Positions 7,769 to 15,386 of a stretch of 46,379 nt of DNA are shown piece by piece; the first letter of the stretch is position 1; every line of letters begins with the position of its first letter. This stretch comes from CAYQFQ01 sp964539415. GTDB taxonomy: Bacteria > Patescibacteriota > Minisyncoccia > Phycocordibacterales > GWA1-40-21. The translations under genes and the position numbers were made by a program. The stretch covers positions 1-46,379 of the forward strand of contig CAZIID010000002.1 in the NCBI GenBank assembly GCA_964539415.1, in the 5' to 3' direction. Below the pieces are notes generated by a model that saw only the letters and a list, made by a program, of their open reading frames with translations, was not told the origin of the DNA and ran no database searches.

Positions 7769-8899
7769 ATGAAAATACTTTTAACAGGCGGTGGAACAGG
7801 AGGACATTTTTATCCTCTAATAGCTGTGGCTCAAGAAATAAATAATCTAGTAAAAGAAGAGAAACTTCTTCCTGCTACTATTTATTTTATGTCTGATTCA
7901 CCTTACGATACCGAAGCTCTTCTTCAAAATAATATTATCTTCATTCAAAATTCTGCAGGAAAAGTCAGAAGGTATTTTTCTTTGTTAAATGTTTTAGATT
8001 TTTTTAAGACTGGATGGGGTCTCGTCTCGTCTTGTATTAAGATTTTTAATCTTTTCCCTGATGTGATTTTTAGCAAAGGAGGTTATGCAAGCTTTCCTGT
8101 TTTATTTGCAGCTAGACTTTTTAAAATACCAGTGATTATTCATGAATCTGATAGTGTTCCAGGAAAAACAAATCTATGGGCTGGAAAATTTGCAAAGAAA
8201 ATTGCAGTGTCTTATCCAGAAACCGCAGAATTTTTCAATAGAACAAAAGTAGCTTATACAGGTAATCCTATTAGAAAAGATATTTTACAACCTTCTTTAA
8301 GAGAAAAAGGCGTTGAATATTTTCATCTTGAAAACAGCATAAAAACTATCCTAGTACTTGGTGGATCTCTCGGTGCACAAAAAATAAACGACCAAATTCT
8401 TGGAGTTTTGCCAAAACTTTTAGAAAAATATAATGTAATCCATCAAACAGGTAAAAAGAACATAGAAGAAATACTGCAAACTGTCGGTGTTATCTTAGAA
8501 AATAGTGAATATAAAAAAAGATATAAACCGCAAGATTACATGGACGATCTATCACTCAGTATGGCTGCGGGAGCATCAGACTTAGTAATCTCAAGAGCAG
8601 GTTCAACAATCTTTGAAATATCAAGTTGGGGTGTTCCTAGTATTATAATTCCTATTACAGACTCAAACGGTGATCACCAAAGAAAAAATGCTTTTTCATA
8701 CGCAAGAAGTGGAGGTGCTGTAGTTATAGAAGAAATAAATTTATCACCAAACGTTCTCTTGTCTGAAATAAATAGACTTCTCTCTGATGAAGAATTATTA
8801 AAAAAGATGAAAATTGGAGCAAAAAGTTTTATAAAGACAGACGCATCAAGAACAATAGCAAAAGAGATATTAGAAATAGGATTAAAACATGAAAAATAA
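7769..8899 (+). CDS. murG: Lipid II synthase MurG
   Basis: A 376-aa GT28 glycosyltransferase that adds GlcNAc to lipid I on the inner membrane face. The N-terminal GGGTGGHFYPLIAVA loop binds the acceptor phosphate, HESDSVPGKTN follows, GNPIRKDI closes the N-domain, and the C-domain has LGGSLGAQKIND and SRAGSTIFEISSWGVPSI, the UDP-GlcNAc site. Length is slightly above the usual 355-365 aa. It lies 68 nt after ftsW and its last 11 nt overlap gltX, suggesting translational coupling. Confidence 0.97.
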   Translation: MKILLTGGGTGGHFYPLIAVAQEINNLVKEEKLLPATIYFMSDSPYDTEALLQNNIIFIQNSAGKVRRYFSLLNVLDFFKTGWGLVSSCIKIFNLFPDVIFSKGGYASFPVLFAARLFKIPVIIHESDSVPGKTNLWAGKFAKKIAVSYPETAEFFNRTKVAYTGNPIRKDILQPSLREKGVEYFHLENSIKTILVLGGSLGAQKINDQILGVLPKLLEKYNVIHQTGKKNIEEILQTVGVILENSEYKKRYKPQDYMDDLSLSMAAGASDLVISRAGSTIFEISSWGVPSIIIPITDSNGDHQRKNAFSYARSGGAVVIEEINLSPNVLLSEINRLLSDEELLKKMKIGAKSFIKTDASRTIAKEILEIGLKHEK

Positions 8900-10232
8900 A
8901 AACGAAAAAATAGTTGTAAGATTTGCACCGAGCCCAACAGGGCTTTTCCATGTTGGAAGTGCTAGAGTTGCTCTTTTTAATTATTTATATGCCAAGCAAA
9001 ATGGTGGTAAATTTGTATTAAGGATTGAAGATACAGATAAGATACGTTCAACAAAAGAATCTGAAGATGACATTATGACAGGAATAAAATGGCTTGGTTT
9101 TGAATATGATGAATTTTTTAGACAATCAGAGAGGGAAGGGGTTTACAAAAAGTATTTAGAGAAATTAATCAGCGAAGATAAGGCCTATATATCAAAAGAA
9201 GAAGTAAAAGAAGAAGGTCAAAGAGCTGAAGTTATTAGATTCAGAAACCCAAACAAAAAAGTTAAATTTAATGACCTTATTAGGGGTGATATAGAATTCG
9301 ACACTACTGAGCTTGGAGATTTCGTTATTGCAAAAAGTTTAGAGGAACCAGTATTCCATTTGGTAGTCGTAATTGACGATTTTGAAATGGGCGTCACTCA
9401 CATCATACGAGGTGAAGATCATATCTCTAATACTCCAAGACACATACTGATCCAAGAAGCGATAGGAGCTCCAGAACCTTCATACGCACACTTACCACTC
9501 ATGCTTGCAGAAGACAGAGCTAAACTTTCAAAAAGAAAACATGGAGAGATGACTTCCGTAAAATATTATCAAAAAATGGGATATATGCCTGAAGCCTTTA
9601 TTAATTTTCTAGCTTTTGTCGGTTGGAATCCTGGAACTGAAAAAGAAATGTATTCTTTGGAAGAATTAATAAAAGAATTTGATATATCTAAAGTCCAAAA
9701 AGCTGGTGCTATTTTCAATAAAGAAAAATTGCTTTGGTATAACAAAGAATATATAAAAAAGCTTCCTCTTGAGATAGTAGAAAAAGAAATAGCTTCTAGG
9801 CTACCTGAAAGCTACAGAAATCATCCAAATTTAAAACTTGTATGTAATACAATAGTAGATAGAATTAATGTTTGGTCAGATGTAGAAAAAATGTTGTCCG
9901 ATAGGGAAGTGCAGTATTTCTTTGAAAAACCTGAGTATGAAAAAGAAATGCTCGTTTGGAAAAAAGATGGTTCTATTGAGCAATCAAAAGAATATTTAAA
10001 TTTAATTTTAAATATAATTGAAAAAACAGAAAATACTGATTTTACTCCTGAAAAGATAAAATTAATCCTTTGGCCAATTGCTGAAGAAAAAGGAAAAGGG
10101 AACACACTTTGGCCACTTAGGGTTTCCCTATCTGGAAAAGAAAAATCTCCAGATCCTTTTGCTTTACTTTCTATATTTGGCAAAGAAGAGTCTATAGAAA
10201 GAATAAAACAAGCGATTAAAATGCTCTCTTAG
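8889..10232 (+). CDS. gltX: Glutamyl-tRNA synthetase
   Basis: A 447-aa class I synthetase. The HIGH-type region is RFAPSPTGLFHVGSARVALF, the FVLRIEDTD block follows, and the KMSKS equivalent is KLSKRKHG near residue 217. The C-terminal anticodon-binding part is short. In organisms relying on GatCAB the enzyme also charges tRNA-Gln; this cannot be decided here because gat genes are outside the window. The start overlaps the last 11 nt of murG and the M23 gene follows after 7 nt, so it sits in a wall-synthesis operon, an unusual partner for a translation gene. Confidence 0.97.
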   Translation: MKNKNEKIVVRFAPSPTGLFHVGSARVALFNYLYAKQNGGKFVLRIEDTDKIRSTKESEDDIMTGIKWLGFEYDEFFRQSEREGVYKKYLEKLISEDKAYISKEEVKEEGQRAEVIRFRNPNKKVKFNDLIRGDIEFDTTELGDFVIAKSLEEPVFHLVVVIDDFEMGVTHIIRGEDHISNTPRHILIQEAIGAPEPSYAHLPLMLAEDRAKLSKRKHGEMTSVKYYQKMGYMPEAFINFLAFVGWNPGTEKEMYSLEELIKEFDISKVQKAGAIFNKEKLLWYNKEYIKKLPLEIVEKEIASRLPESYRNHPNLKLVCNTIVDRINVWSDVEKMLSDREVQYFFEKPEYEKEMLVWKKDGSIEQSKEYLNLILNIIEKTENTDFTPEKIKLILWPIAEEKGKGNTLWPLRVSLSGKEKSPDPFALLSIFGKEESIERIKQAIKMLS

Positions 10233-10239
10233 AATTAAA

Positions 10240-11526
10240 ATGCTTAATGTTAGAAATTTTGATAAAAAAATTATTCTTGTTTCGATATTAAGCTTCTTCT
10301 TTTTGTATATATTTTGTTTTTCTGCCGAGACCCAATCTATAGATGAAATAAAATCAAAAATAACTACTACAAACCAAAACAAAGCCGAACTCGAAAAAGA
10401 AATTGAAAAATACCAGAATGAATTAAAAACAATAAGTAAGCAGGCAAGTACACTTGCAAATACAGTCAAAACTCTTGAAGCAACAGAAAAAAAGATTACT
10501 GCTGATATAAAGCTGACTGAGACAAATATAAAAACAACAGAACTTGATATTGATGAGCTTGGTATTGAAATACAAAAACAAGAAAAAAGTATTGGTAAAA
10601 ATAGCACAGCTATAGCAACGGCGGTGAGAGAAATAGATGAATTAGACAAAACAAGCCTAGTAGAAACTCTTTTGAGCTATGAAAGCCTTTCTGAATTTTG
10701 GAATAATAGTGAAGACTTATATAGATTCCAAAACAGCTTAAAATCTAAATTAGTACAGAACAAAGAAGCAAAAACTGCACTAGAAGCAGATAAGAAAAAA
10801 GCAGAAACTAAAAAAAAGGATTTGGAATCTCTCAAAACCGAACTTGCAGATAAAAAAGTTATATTACAATCCAACAAAAAGGATCAAAATAAACTTCTTT
10901 CAGACACAAAAAATAAAGAATCAACATACAAAACCATGTTGAGTGAAAAACAAAAACTTAATGACGCCCTTGATAATGAACTTGCTCAATATGAGTCACA
11001 ATTAAAATTTGCTTTGGATAAAAATACTATCCCAAAAGCTGGCTCTGGAGTTTTGTCTTGGCCACTTGAAAAAGTATTTATAACTCAAGGTTTTGGTATG
11101 ACTGATTTTGCAAAGTCTGGAGCTTACAATGGTAAAGCACATAACGGAATAGACTTCAGAGCTTCTATCGGCACAAAAATAATGTCGGCTGGAAGCGGTA
11201 TAGTAAAAGGCACAGGAGATACAGATATTGTGTGTCCTGGTGCATCTTGGGGTAAATGGGTTCTTATTGAACACGGAAATGGCCTCAGTACTATCTATGG
11301 CCACATGTCACTTGTTAAGGTTACTGAAGGTCAAACAGTCTTTGTTGGAGATACAATTGGTTACAGTGGTAACACAGGATATTCAACTGGACCTCATTTA
11401 CACTTAACAGTTTATGCTTCAACTGGAGTTCAAGTTACAAGTTTAAAAAGTTCCGTATGTAAAGGTACATACAGAATACCTATAGCTAATCCAAACGCGT
11501 ATCTTGATCCTATGTTATATTTATAA
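10240..11526 (+). CDS. M23 peptidase with long coiled coil (EnvC-like)
   Basis: A 428-aa exported protein. A hydrophobic N-terminal helix (residues about 8-28, signal peptide or anchor) precedes some 230 residues of Lys/Glu-rich coiled coil, then a LytM/M23 domain. The zinc site reads AHNGIDFRA (His and Asp) and GPHLHLTVYA (HxH), with YGHMS between, so it appears catalytically complete. Such proteins either cut peptide cross-bridges or activate amidases at the septum. A small insertion containing two Cys (DIVCPG and later SSVCKG) may form a disulfide. It is the last large gene of the wall cluster, 7 nt after gltX. Confidence 0.92.
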   Translation: MLNVRNFDKKIILVSILSFFFLYIFCFSAETQSIDEIKSKITTTNQNKAELEKEIEKYQNELKTISKQASTLANTVKTLEATEKKITADIKLTETNIKTTELDIDELGIEIQKQEKSIGKNSTAIATAVREIDELDKTSLVETLLSYESLSEFWNNSEDLYRFQNSLKSKLVQNKEAKTALEADKKKAETKKKDLESLKTELADKKVILQSNKKDQNKLLSDTKNKESTYKTMLSEKQKLNDALDNELAQYESQLKFALDKNTIPKAGSGVLSWPLEKVFITQGFGMTDFAKSGAYNGKAHNGIDFRASIGTKIMSAGSGIVKGTGDTDIVCPGASWGKWVLIEHGNGLSTIYGHMSLVKVTEGQTVFVGDTIGYSGNTGYSTGPHLHLTVYASTGVQVTSLKSSVCKGTYRIPIANPNAYLDPMLYL

Positions 11527-11564
11527 TTTTTAATATATAATATAATTATTATTAAGTTAACTAT

Positions 11565-11831
11565 ATGAATATCGAAAAAAAAATAAATTACAGAAGGGGA
11601 TTTATAAAAACAATTATAGTAATAATTATTGCTCTAATTATTTTGGGATGGTTTGGTTTTGATGTAGAGAGCATTATAAAATCAGACAAGGTCCAAAAGA
11701 ATTTAAACTATGTTTGGGATATCGTAGTTCGCCTCTGGGACAACTATCTTGCTGGTCCTGTGATATTCGTTTGGGACAAGATTGTTGTAGGAATGCTCTG
11801 GGAATCGCTTCAGAAGATATTCAATCATTAA
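11565..11831 (+). CDS. Small single-pass membrane protein, unknown
   Basis: An 88-aa protein with a basic N-terminus (KKINYRRGF), one strong transmembrane helix (about residues 14-30, IIVIIIALIILGWFGF) and a Trp-rich amphipathic C-terminal part (VWDIVVRLWDNYL and VWDKIVVGMLW). I do not recognise a family. It follows the M23 gene by 38 nt and is closed by a terminator, so it is probably the end of the same transcription unit and may sit at the cell envelope. AT-rich TATAAT-like strings upstream could also give it its own promoter. Confidence 0.65.
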   Translation: MNIEKKINYRRGFIKTIIVIIIALIILGWFGFDVESIIKSDKVQKNLNYVWDIVVRLWDNYLAGPVIFVWDKIVVGMLWESLQKIFNH

Positions 11832-11861
11832 TTAAGACTCATCAGTAAGGTTAAAATACTC

Positions 11862-11886
11862 AAAACCCCTAAAAGAGGGGTTTTTT
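11862..11886 (+). terminator. Rho-independent terminator after the wall cluster
   Basis: The stem AAAACCCCT / GAGGGGTTTT with a short A-rich loop is followed by TTTTTT. It lies 30 nt after the small membrane protein gene. Confidence 0.88.
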
Positions 11887-12129
11887 GATAAAAGTGCAAA
11901 ATAGAGGTTTTTGGGCATTTTGACCATTTTAGTGATTTATTAATAAAGGGGGATTTAGAAAATAAATTAATATATTATTACTATACAAAAAATAATATAT
12001 AAATAATATTTATAATATTTTATTATGAGTTTTTTGATTCTTAAGTTCAAAAAAACTATTTTGCCTGAGGGAAGTGCTTTGTTATTAAACGGCCTATATT
12101 TTAATAGCTATATTACCGCAAAGATATAT

Positions 12130-12196
12130 TGTGCGACATAGTATTCTTATGAGCAAAGCGAATTAGAAGACTATTAGTACCCTTGTGGTGCGACAT
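12130..12196 (+). repeat. Palindromic element core, intergenic copy
   Basis: The 67-nt block begins TGTGCGACATAG, contains GAGCAAAGCGAATTAGAA and ends CTTGTGGTGCGACAT. It aligns along its length, with substitutions and small indels, to the minus strand of 36983-37044 inside the YgjP-like gene. Both copies can form a hairpin closed by TTCT/AGAA with the GAGCAAAGCGA segment in the loop. The 400-nt stretch 11887-12291 otherwise holds only AT-rich sequence, a CCCC/GGGG hairpin at 12210-12241 and the terminator below; I see no gene in it. Confidence 0.75.
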
Positions 12197-12249
12197 ACAT
12201 ATAATTAAAGCCCCGGTATTCCCCTCATACTTTAAAGGGGCAAAAGAAA

Positions 12250-12275
12250 ACCGAACCTGCAGACGCAAGTTCGGT
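12250..12275 (-). terminator. Terminator of the NUDIX gene
   Basis: The stem ACCGAAC/GTTCGGT (12250-12256 with 12269-12275) is followed on the minus strand by TTTTCTTTTG. It lies 16 nt beyond the NUDIX stop. Confidence 0.75.
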
Positions 12276-12291
12276 AATTTAAAAAAAGTTT

Positions 12292-12786
12292 CTAATACAC
12301 TGGAAGAGAATAACTTTTCACTCCAAACAATCCTTTAGTAAAAATGATATATCCATTTGATATAGACTTCCCCATTAACAGATGAGGTATAAAAAGCTTG
12401 TCTCCAGGCATCATAGGAAGAGATGAAATTTTTAAGAATTCAAACCATGTTGGATCAATCATTTCTTCCGTGCTGACAGCTTCACCTTCAAAATAATAAC
12501 AGACGAATAGTTCAACAGAACAAATAGGCTTATTGTCGTGATAATAGAAAGTTATTGATCCCCGAGAAAACAAATCATTTGCCCTCACAATGAGACCTTC
12601 GCCAGCTTCTTCTATTGTTTCTCTTATAACAGCCTTCTTGGATGACTCAGGGCCTTCAATACCTCCACCATAACCATTCCACATACCGGCACCGATCTTT
12701 GCCCCAGAGTGTTTTCTCGCAAGGAGAACCTTTTTACCTTCACGATTGATAAAAAACACCAAGACACATCTTTTCGTCGTGTTCAT
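12292..12786 (-). CDS. NUDIX hydrolase, MutT/MTH1-like
   Basis: A 164-aa hydrolase. The full Nudix box G-x5-E-x7-RExxEExG is present at residues 41-62 (Glu56, Glu59 and Glu60 bind the metal). The preceding GMWNGYGG resembles the substrate pocket of MTH1-type enzymes that remove 8-oxo-dGTP and related oxidised nucleotides; the exact substrate is inferred. It has a strong Shine-Dalgarno AAGGAGGG about 8 nt before the ATG, a full promoter and its own terminator, and a G+C visibly above neighbouring core genes, so it may be an acquired single-gene unit. Confidence 0.9.
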   Translation of the reverse strand: MNTTKRCVLVFFINREGKKVLLARKHSGAKIGAGMWNGYGGGIEGPESSKKAVIRETIEEAGEGLIVRANDLFSRGSITFYYHDNKPICSVELFVCYYFEGEAVSTEEMIDPTWFEFLKISSLPMMPGDKLFIPHLLMGKSISNGYIIFTKGLFGVKSYSLPVY

Positions 12787-12834
12787 TTAATATCCCTCCT
12801 TTTGTTTTTTAATAGAACAAACTTCCTGTAGACA

Positions 12835-12862
12835 AGTTTATTCTAATAGATTACTTTGTCAA
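12835..12862 (-). promoter_or_regulatory. Promoter of the NUDIX gene
   Basis: On the minus strand TTGACA (12862-12857) and TAAACT (12840-12835) are separated by 16 nt, and a leader of about 40 nt leads to the Shine-Dalgarno site. The -35 is perfect and the -10 is weak. Confidence 0.5.
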
Positions 12863-12912
12863 ACTTTTTTTCTTCTGCCTCTATGCTCTGCATCGGTCAA
12901 ATCTTTATTGCC

Positions 12913-12987
12913 CGTCTTTGCGAGAAATGAAATGACGAAGCAAACCATCTCTGGATTGCCACGTCGGAATACCTCCTCGCAATGACG
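12913..12987. repeat. MITE/REP-like repeat, short copy
   Basis: CGTCTTTGCGAG (12913-12924) and CTCGCAATGACG (12976-12987) form 12-bp imperfect inverted ends. The interior has GACGAAGCAAACC and GGATTGCCACGTCGG, shared in pieces with the 359-525 element. Confidence 0.75.
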
Positions 12988-13041
12988 TAAATATATAACA
13001 TCTCGTGTGCTCTACATATAAGTGGTTTATCATAATTAAAC

Positions 13042-13064
13042 AAAACCCCTCATTTGAGGGGTTT
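13042..13064 (-). terminator. Terminator after the transglycosylase-like gene
   Basis: The stem AAAACCCCTC / GAGGGGTTTT has a short loop. Read on the minus strand it follows the stop at 13082 and runs into a T-rich tail. It could also act on the plus strand (TTTTGTTTTG). Confidence 0.8.
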
Positions 13065-13081
13065 TGTTTTGTTGTATTTAA

Positions 13082-13555
13082 TTATCTTGCAACAGCTACT
13101 TGAGCTGAAGCATTAGTTTTTCCCCAACAAGGAGATGAGGCTTTCCATGGTTGACCACCTTCTCTATTGTATAACCATTTAGCATAAGCTAGGTTACCTT
13201 CAACAGAATAGATATCAAATCCAAGCTTCTTGGCAGACTCACCATGATAGTATTCGTTGACTTGCATAAGTCCAACGTCACTACCATTAACTCTACCTCT
13301 TAGAACTTCACCATCTTTATCGTACTGTCTAAAGCTAGATTCACACTTAGCAATCTCAGCTAGGAGCGGAGTATCGGTAAAGTATTCTCTAACAAGTTTA
13401 TTTAAACCTACATTGTTTGGTATTTCTACTTCGGATTCCTCTACTATCGCAACAACAGGACTTGAAGTCGATGTAGTTGGATTTTGATTGATTGTAGCAG
13501 GTCCTCCATATAAAGAAGAATATACGAACAATATAGCTGATGTAATTTCTATCAT
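13082..13555 (-). CDS. Lytic-transglycosylase-like exported protein
   Basis: A 157-aa protein with a hydrophobic N-terminus (ITSAILFVYSSLYG, probable signal peptide), a Thr/Ser/Pro linker, then an SLT/lysozyme-like domain. The catalytic glutamate is likely Glu72 in AKCESSF, followed by GLMQVNEYYHG and AYAKWLYNREGG, the standard blocks of this fold. Two cysteines (CESSF and SPCWG) may form a disulfide as in Rpf-like proteins. It would cleave the MurNAc-GlcNAc bond of peptidoglycan during growth. No Shine-Dalgarno is visible near the ATG. Confidence 0.85.
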   Translation of the reverse strand: MIEITSAILFVYSSLYGGPATINQNPTTSTSSPVVAIVEESEVEIPNNVGLNKLVREYFTDTPLLAEIAKCESSFRQYDKDGEVLRGRVNGSDVGLMQVNEYYHGESAKKLGFDIYSVEGNLAYAKWLYNREGGQPWKASSPCWGKTNASAQVAVAR

Positions 13556-13594
13556 AATTTATTTTTTTGTTTGCCCTTTAAAGCTTCAACTGAC

Positions 13595-13752
13595 ATATCC
13601 GTTTCAAGTGGATATTAAGGAAAAATTAATTTTTTCCATCAATCAAAATTTTATTGGTTGAATTTTACCCTGTATAAATTCTCGCTATGCGAGATTCGTT
13701 AAAGACAAATATTTAACAGGATGAATCAAAAAATCAGAGTCGCGCTCTGATT
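13595..13752. other. Tandem hairpin cluster, including a terminator
   Basis: Five hairpins follow each other: ATATCC/GGATAT (13595-13615), TCAATCAA/TTGGTTGA (13639-13661), TCTCGC/GCGAGA (13680-13694), GTTAAA/TTTAAC (13698-13717) and AATCAGAG/CTCTGATT (13732-13752). The last is followed on the minus strand by TTTTTTGATTC and is a credible terminator for the gene at 13900-14361. The others have no clear role. No gene is visible between 13556 and 13899. Confidence 0.6.
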
Positions 13753-13825
13753 ACTATATATACTAGCATATTTGAATTTATTTGTCAATACATAACAACG
13801 AAAAACCGCCTACGTCAAATACAAT

Positions 13826-13849
13826 AATATGGCTAATATTAGCCATATT
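13826..13849. repeat. 24-bp perfect palindrome
   Basis: The arms AATATGGCTAAT / ATTAGCCATATT join without a spacer. It lies 50 nt beyond the stop of the 13900-14361 gene. It could be a dimeric protein-binding site or part of the 3' end of that transcript. Confidence 0.55.
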
Positions 13850-13899
13850 TTCATTGCTTTATCCCCTATTTTGTGGTGTAGATTTTTAGACCCTTTTAA

Positions 13900-14361
13900 C
13901 TATTTTAACCCTGTACAACCACTTGCCGGCAAAAGTCCTCTAGATCTTGCTTCATCAACCGTTGAAAACCAAATTTTATTCTCTTCTTTGATCCTATCTA
14001 CGCCAGAACACCAAGGATAATAGTATTTTGTACCAGTTTTTGAGGCCACTAGCATATCTTTGATGGCTGAATCCCACACTGTTGCAACTTGTTTTACAGA
14101 AGTATCCACGAAATTATTTTCTTTAGGATTGGTGACACTTGCAAGGATTGACTCCTGTTTTTTGAGTACTGAAATAGGGACTTCTTTTTTCTCGTAAGCA
14201 GATATTTTACCTAGCCCAAAGGCGCCAAAAGCTACAAGGACGATAGCAACGGCGACGAATAGACCATCCGTCATTTTAAAGACTTTTTGTGGTTCATCAG
14301 AAAGAATTTTGAAATCTTCTACTGAGAGCTTGATTTTTTCCTTAAAATCTTCTATACTCAT
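13900..14361 (-). CDS. Membrane protein with Ada-like metal-binding domain
   Basis: A 153-aa protein. An N-terminal cytoplasmic helix (MSIEDFKEKIKLSVEDFK) leads to one transmembrane segment (about residues 30-48, GLFVAVAIVLVAFGAFGLG), then an extracytoplasmic linker and a compact C-terminal domain: YYYPWCSG, DRIKEENKIWFSTVDEARS, LLPASGC. This pattern matches the Ada-type zinc-binding fold used here outside any repair enzyme. I chose ATG 14361 because TGtTACAAT (14379-14371) lies 9 nt upstream; a longer frame from 14499 would cover that promoter and overlap rpmA. Function unknown; a surface sensor or DNA-uptake role is only a guess. Confidence 0.75.
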   Translation of the reverse strand: MSIEDFKEKIKLSVEDFKILSDEPQKVFKMTDGLFVAVAIVLVAFGAFGLGKISAYEKKEVPISVLKKQESILASVTNPKENNFVDTSVKQVATVWDSAIKDMLVASKTGTKYYYPWCSGVDRIKEENKIWFSTVDEARSRGLLPASGCTGLK

Positions 14362-14444
14362 ATCTACATTATTGTAACAGGTTAGCCGAAAACGGACAAA
14401 CCAAAAACACCCTTTAGGTGTTGAGATAATATAAATAAAATAAT

Positions 14445-14723
14445 ATGGCACATAAAAAAGCAGTAGGTTCATCCAAAAACGGTAGAGATTCAGGTCCAAG
14501 ATACCTTGGCGTGAAAGTAAACCACGGAGAAGCTATAAAAGTAGGACAAGTAATACTCAGACAAAAAGGCACAGATACAATGGCTGGTTTAAACGTAGGT
14601 AAAGGTAAAGACCACACTCTATTTGCACTCAAGGATGGTAAGGTTGAATTCAAGACAAAGAGAAAAATGAATTTCGACTCAACTACAACAAGAAGAAGTA
14701 TAGTGAATGTAAAAATAGTATAA
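14445..14723 (+). CDS. rpmA: Ribosomal protein bL27
   Basis: A 92-aa protein of the large ribosomal subunit. The N-terminus MAHKKAVGSSKNGRDSGPRY is the canonical bL27 start whose tail reaches the peptidyl-transferase centre, with no cleavable Firmicutes-type extension. The body GTDTMAGLNVGKGKDHTLFAL is also typical. It is transcribed alone, divergent from the Ada-like gene, not with rplU as is common elsewhere. TATAAA (14430-14435) 9 nt before the ATG fits a leaderless start. A strong terminator follows. Confidence 0.98.
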   Translation: MAHKKAVGSSKNGRDSGPRYLGVKVNHGEAIKVGQVILRQKGTDTMAGLNVGKGKDHTLFALKDGKVEFKTKRKMNFDSTTTRRSIVNVKIV

Positions 14724-14737
14724 GGAAAAAAATACAC

Positions 14738-14769
14738 AAAATCGGCTTCCCTCTCGGGAAGCCGATTTT
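14738..14769. terminator. Bidirectional terminator between rpmA and rplI
   Basis: The perfect stem AAAATCGGCTTCCC / GGGAAGCCGATTTT has a TCTC loop. Both strands have flanking A/T tracts, so it can end rpmA (+) and rplI (-). Confidence 0.9.
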
Positions 14770-14795
14770 AGTTTAAATAATACAGACACTAAAAA

Positions 14796-15276
14796 TTATA
14801 AATTCTTTATCTCTATTGTTATTAATCTAGAAAAATCAAAAGCTGTAATTTTTATTTTACTCTCCCCTATTTCTTTAAGTGGTTTTTCAAACTCCTGCTG
14901 CGCCTTCTATTAGAAGTGGTTTTTCAAGTTCTAGACAGTCTGATGGAAGATCAAAGCCTGTTTGTTTTTTTAATTCTAGAGCAATCTGTTCTTTGTGGAC
15001 TCCAGCAAAAAGGTGACCTTTTTCATTTGTCTTTCCAGTAATAATAAGTTTTGCATTTTCAAGTTTTGAAATAGCCCTTTCAAGTGCCTCAATGAAACCT
15101 TTCTTCTCGGTTAGACTAACTGCTTTTTTATTCTCAACCATCTTTAAGTTACTTGCTGTTGCTGGTACTGCCTGACCTGCTGGAATAAGTGAGTTTAGTG
15201 CAAAACCGTCAGCAACTTCTTTAATATCGTATCTCTTTCCTACCTTTTTTACATCCTTTAAAAGTATTATTTTCAT
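14796..15276 (-). pseudogene. rplI: Ribosomal protein bL9, frameshifted near the C-terminus
   Basis: The open frame gives 129 aa, ending IEGAAGV with a stop at 14887-14889. The N-domain (MKIILLKDVKKVGKRYDIKEV), the long helix and the C-domain start (GHLFAGVHKEQIALEL) are normal. In another frame the gene continues KPLKEIGESKIKITAF and so on to a TAA at 14796, which is the expected end of bL9. Removing 37 nt restores a 147-aa protein, the usual length. The extra 37 nt are one copy of the 14-bp direct repeat at 14877-14890/14914-14927 plus 23 nt between. A natural mutation, a variant or an assembly error is possible. TATAAT (15288-15283) lies 6 nt before the ATG. Confidence 0.85.
14877..14927. 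repeat. 14-bp direct repeat flanking the rplI insertion
   Basis: AAGTGGTTTTTCAA occurs at 14877-14890 and again at 14914-14927, with start positions 37 nt apart. This spacing is not a multiple of three and breaks the bL9 frame. Confidence 0.95.
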
Positions 15277-15318
15277 ATTTTGATTATAGCTGATTTTGGG
15301 AAATTTGTTAATGCTATT

Positions 15319-15353
15319 AAAAGACGCGGCTCACTTTGTGAGCCGCGTCTTTT
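15319..15353 (-). terminator. Terminator of the S41 protease gene
   Basis: A 16-bp stem AAAAGACGCGGCTCAC / GTGAGCCGCGTCTTTT with a TTT loop lies 34 nt beyond the S41 stop and is usable on the minus strand. The following 15356-15371 (GTCTTTGCGAAGCAAT) is a remnant of the MITE/REP-like repeat. Confidence 0.85.
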
Positions 15354-15386
15354 AGTCTTTGCGAAGCAATCCAATATTAGTATTTT

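Noticed and set aside
11887..12291. A tmRNA, 6S RNA or similar standard RNA in the largest left-hand gap
   Set aside because: No matching conserved core or tRNA-like domain was found; only the repeat core, a simple hairpin and a terminator.
13829..14020. 63-codon frame on the plus strand
   Set aside because: It is antisense to the end of the Ada-like gene and begins inside the perfect palindrome; no start signals.
14414..14737. 107-codon frame antisense to rpmA
   Set aside because: A shadow of the highly conserved bL27 gene.
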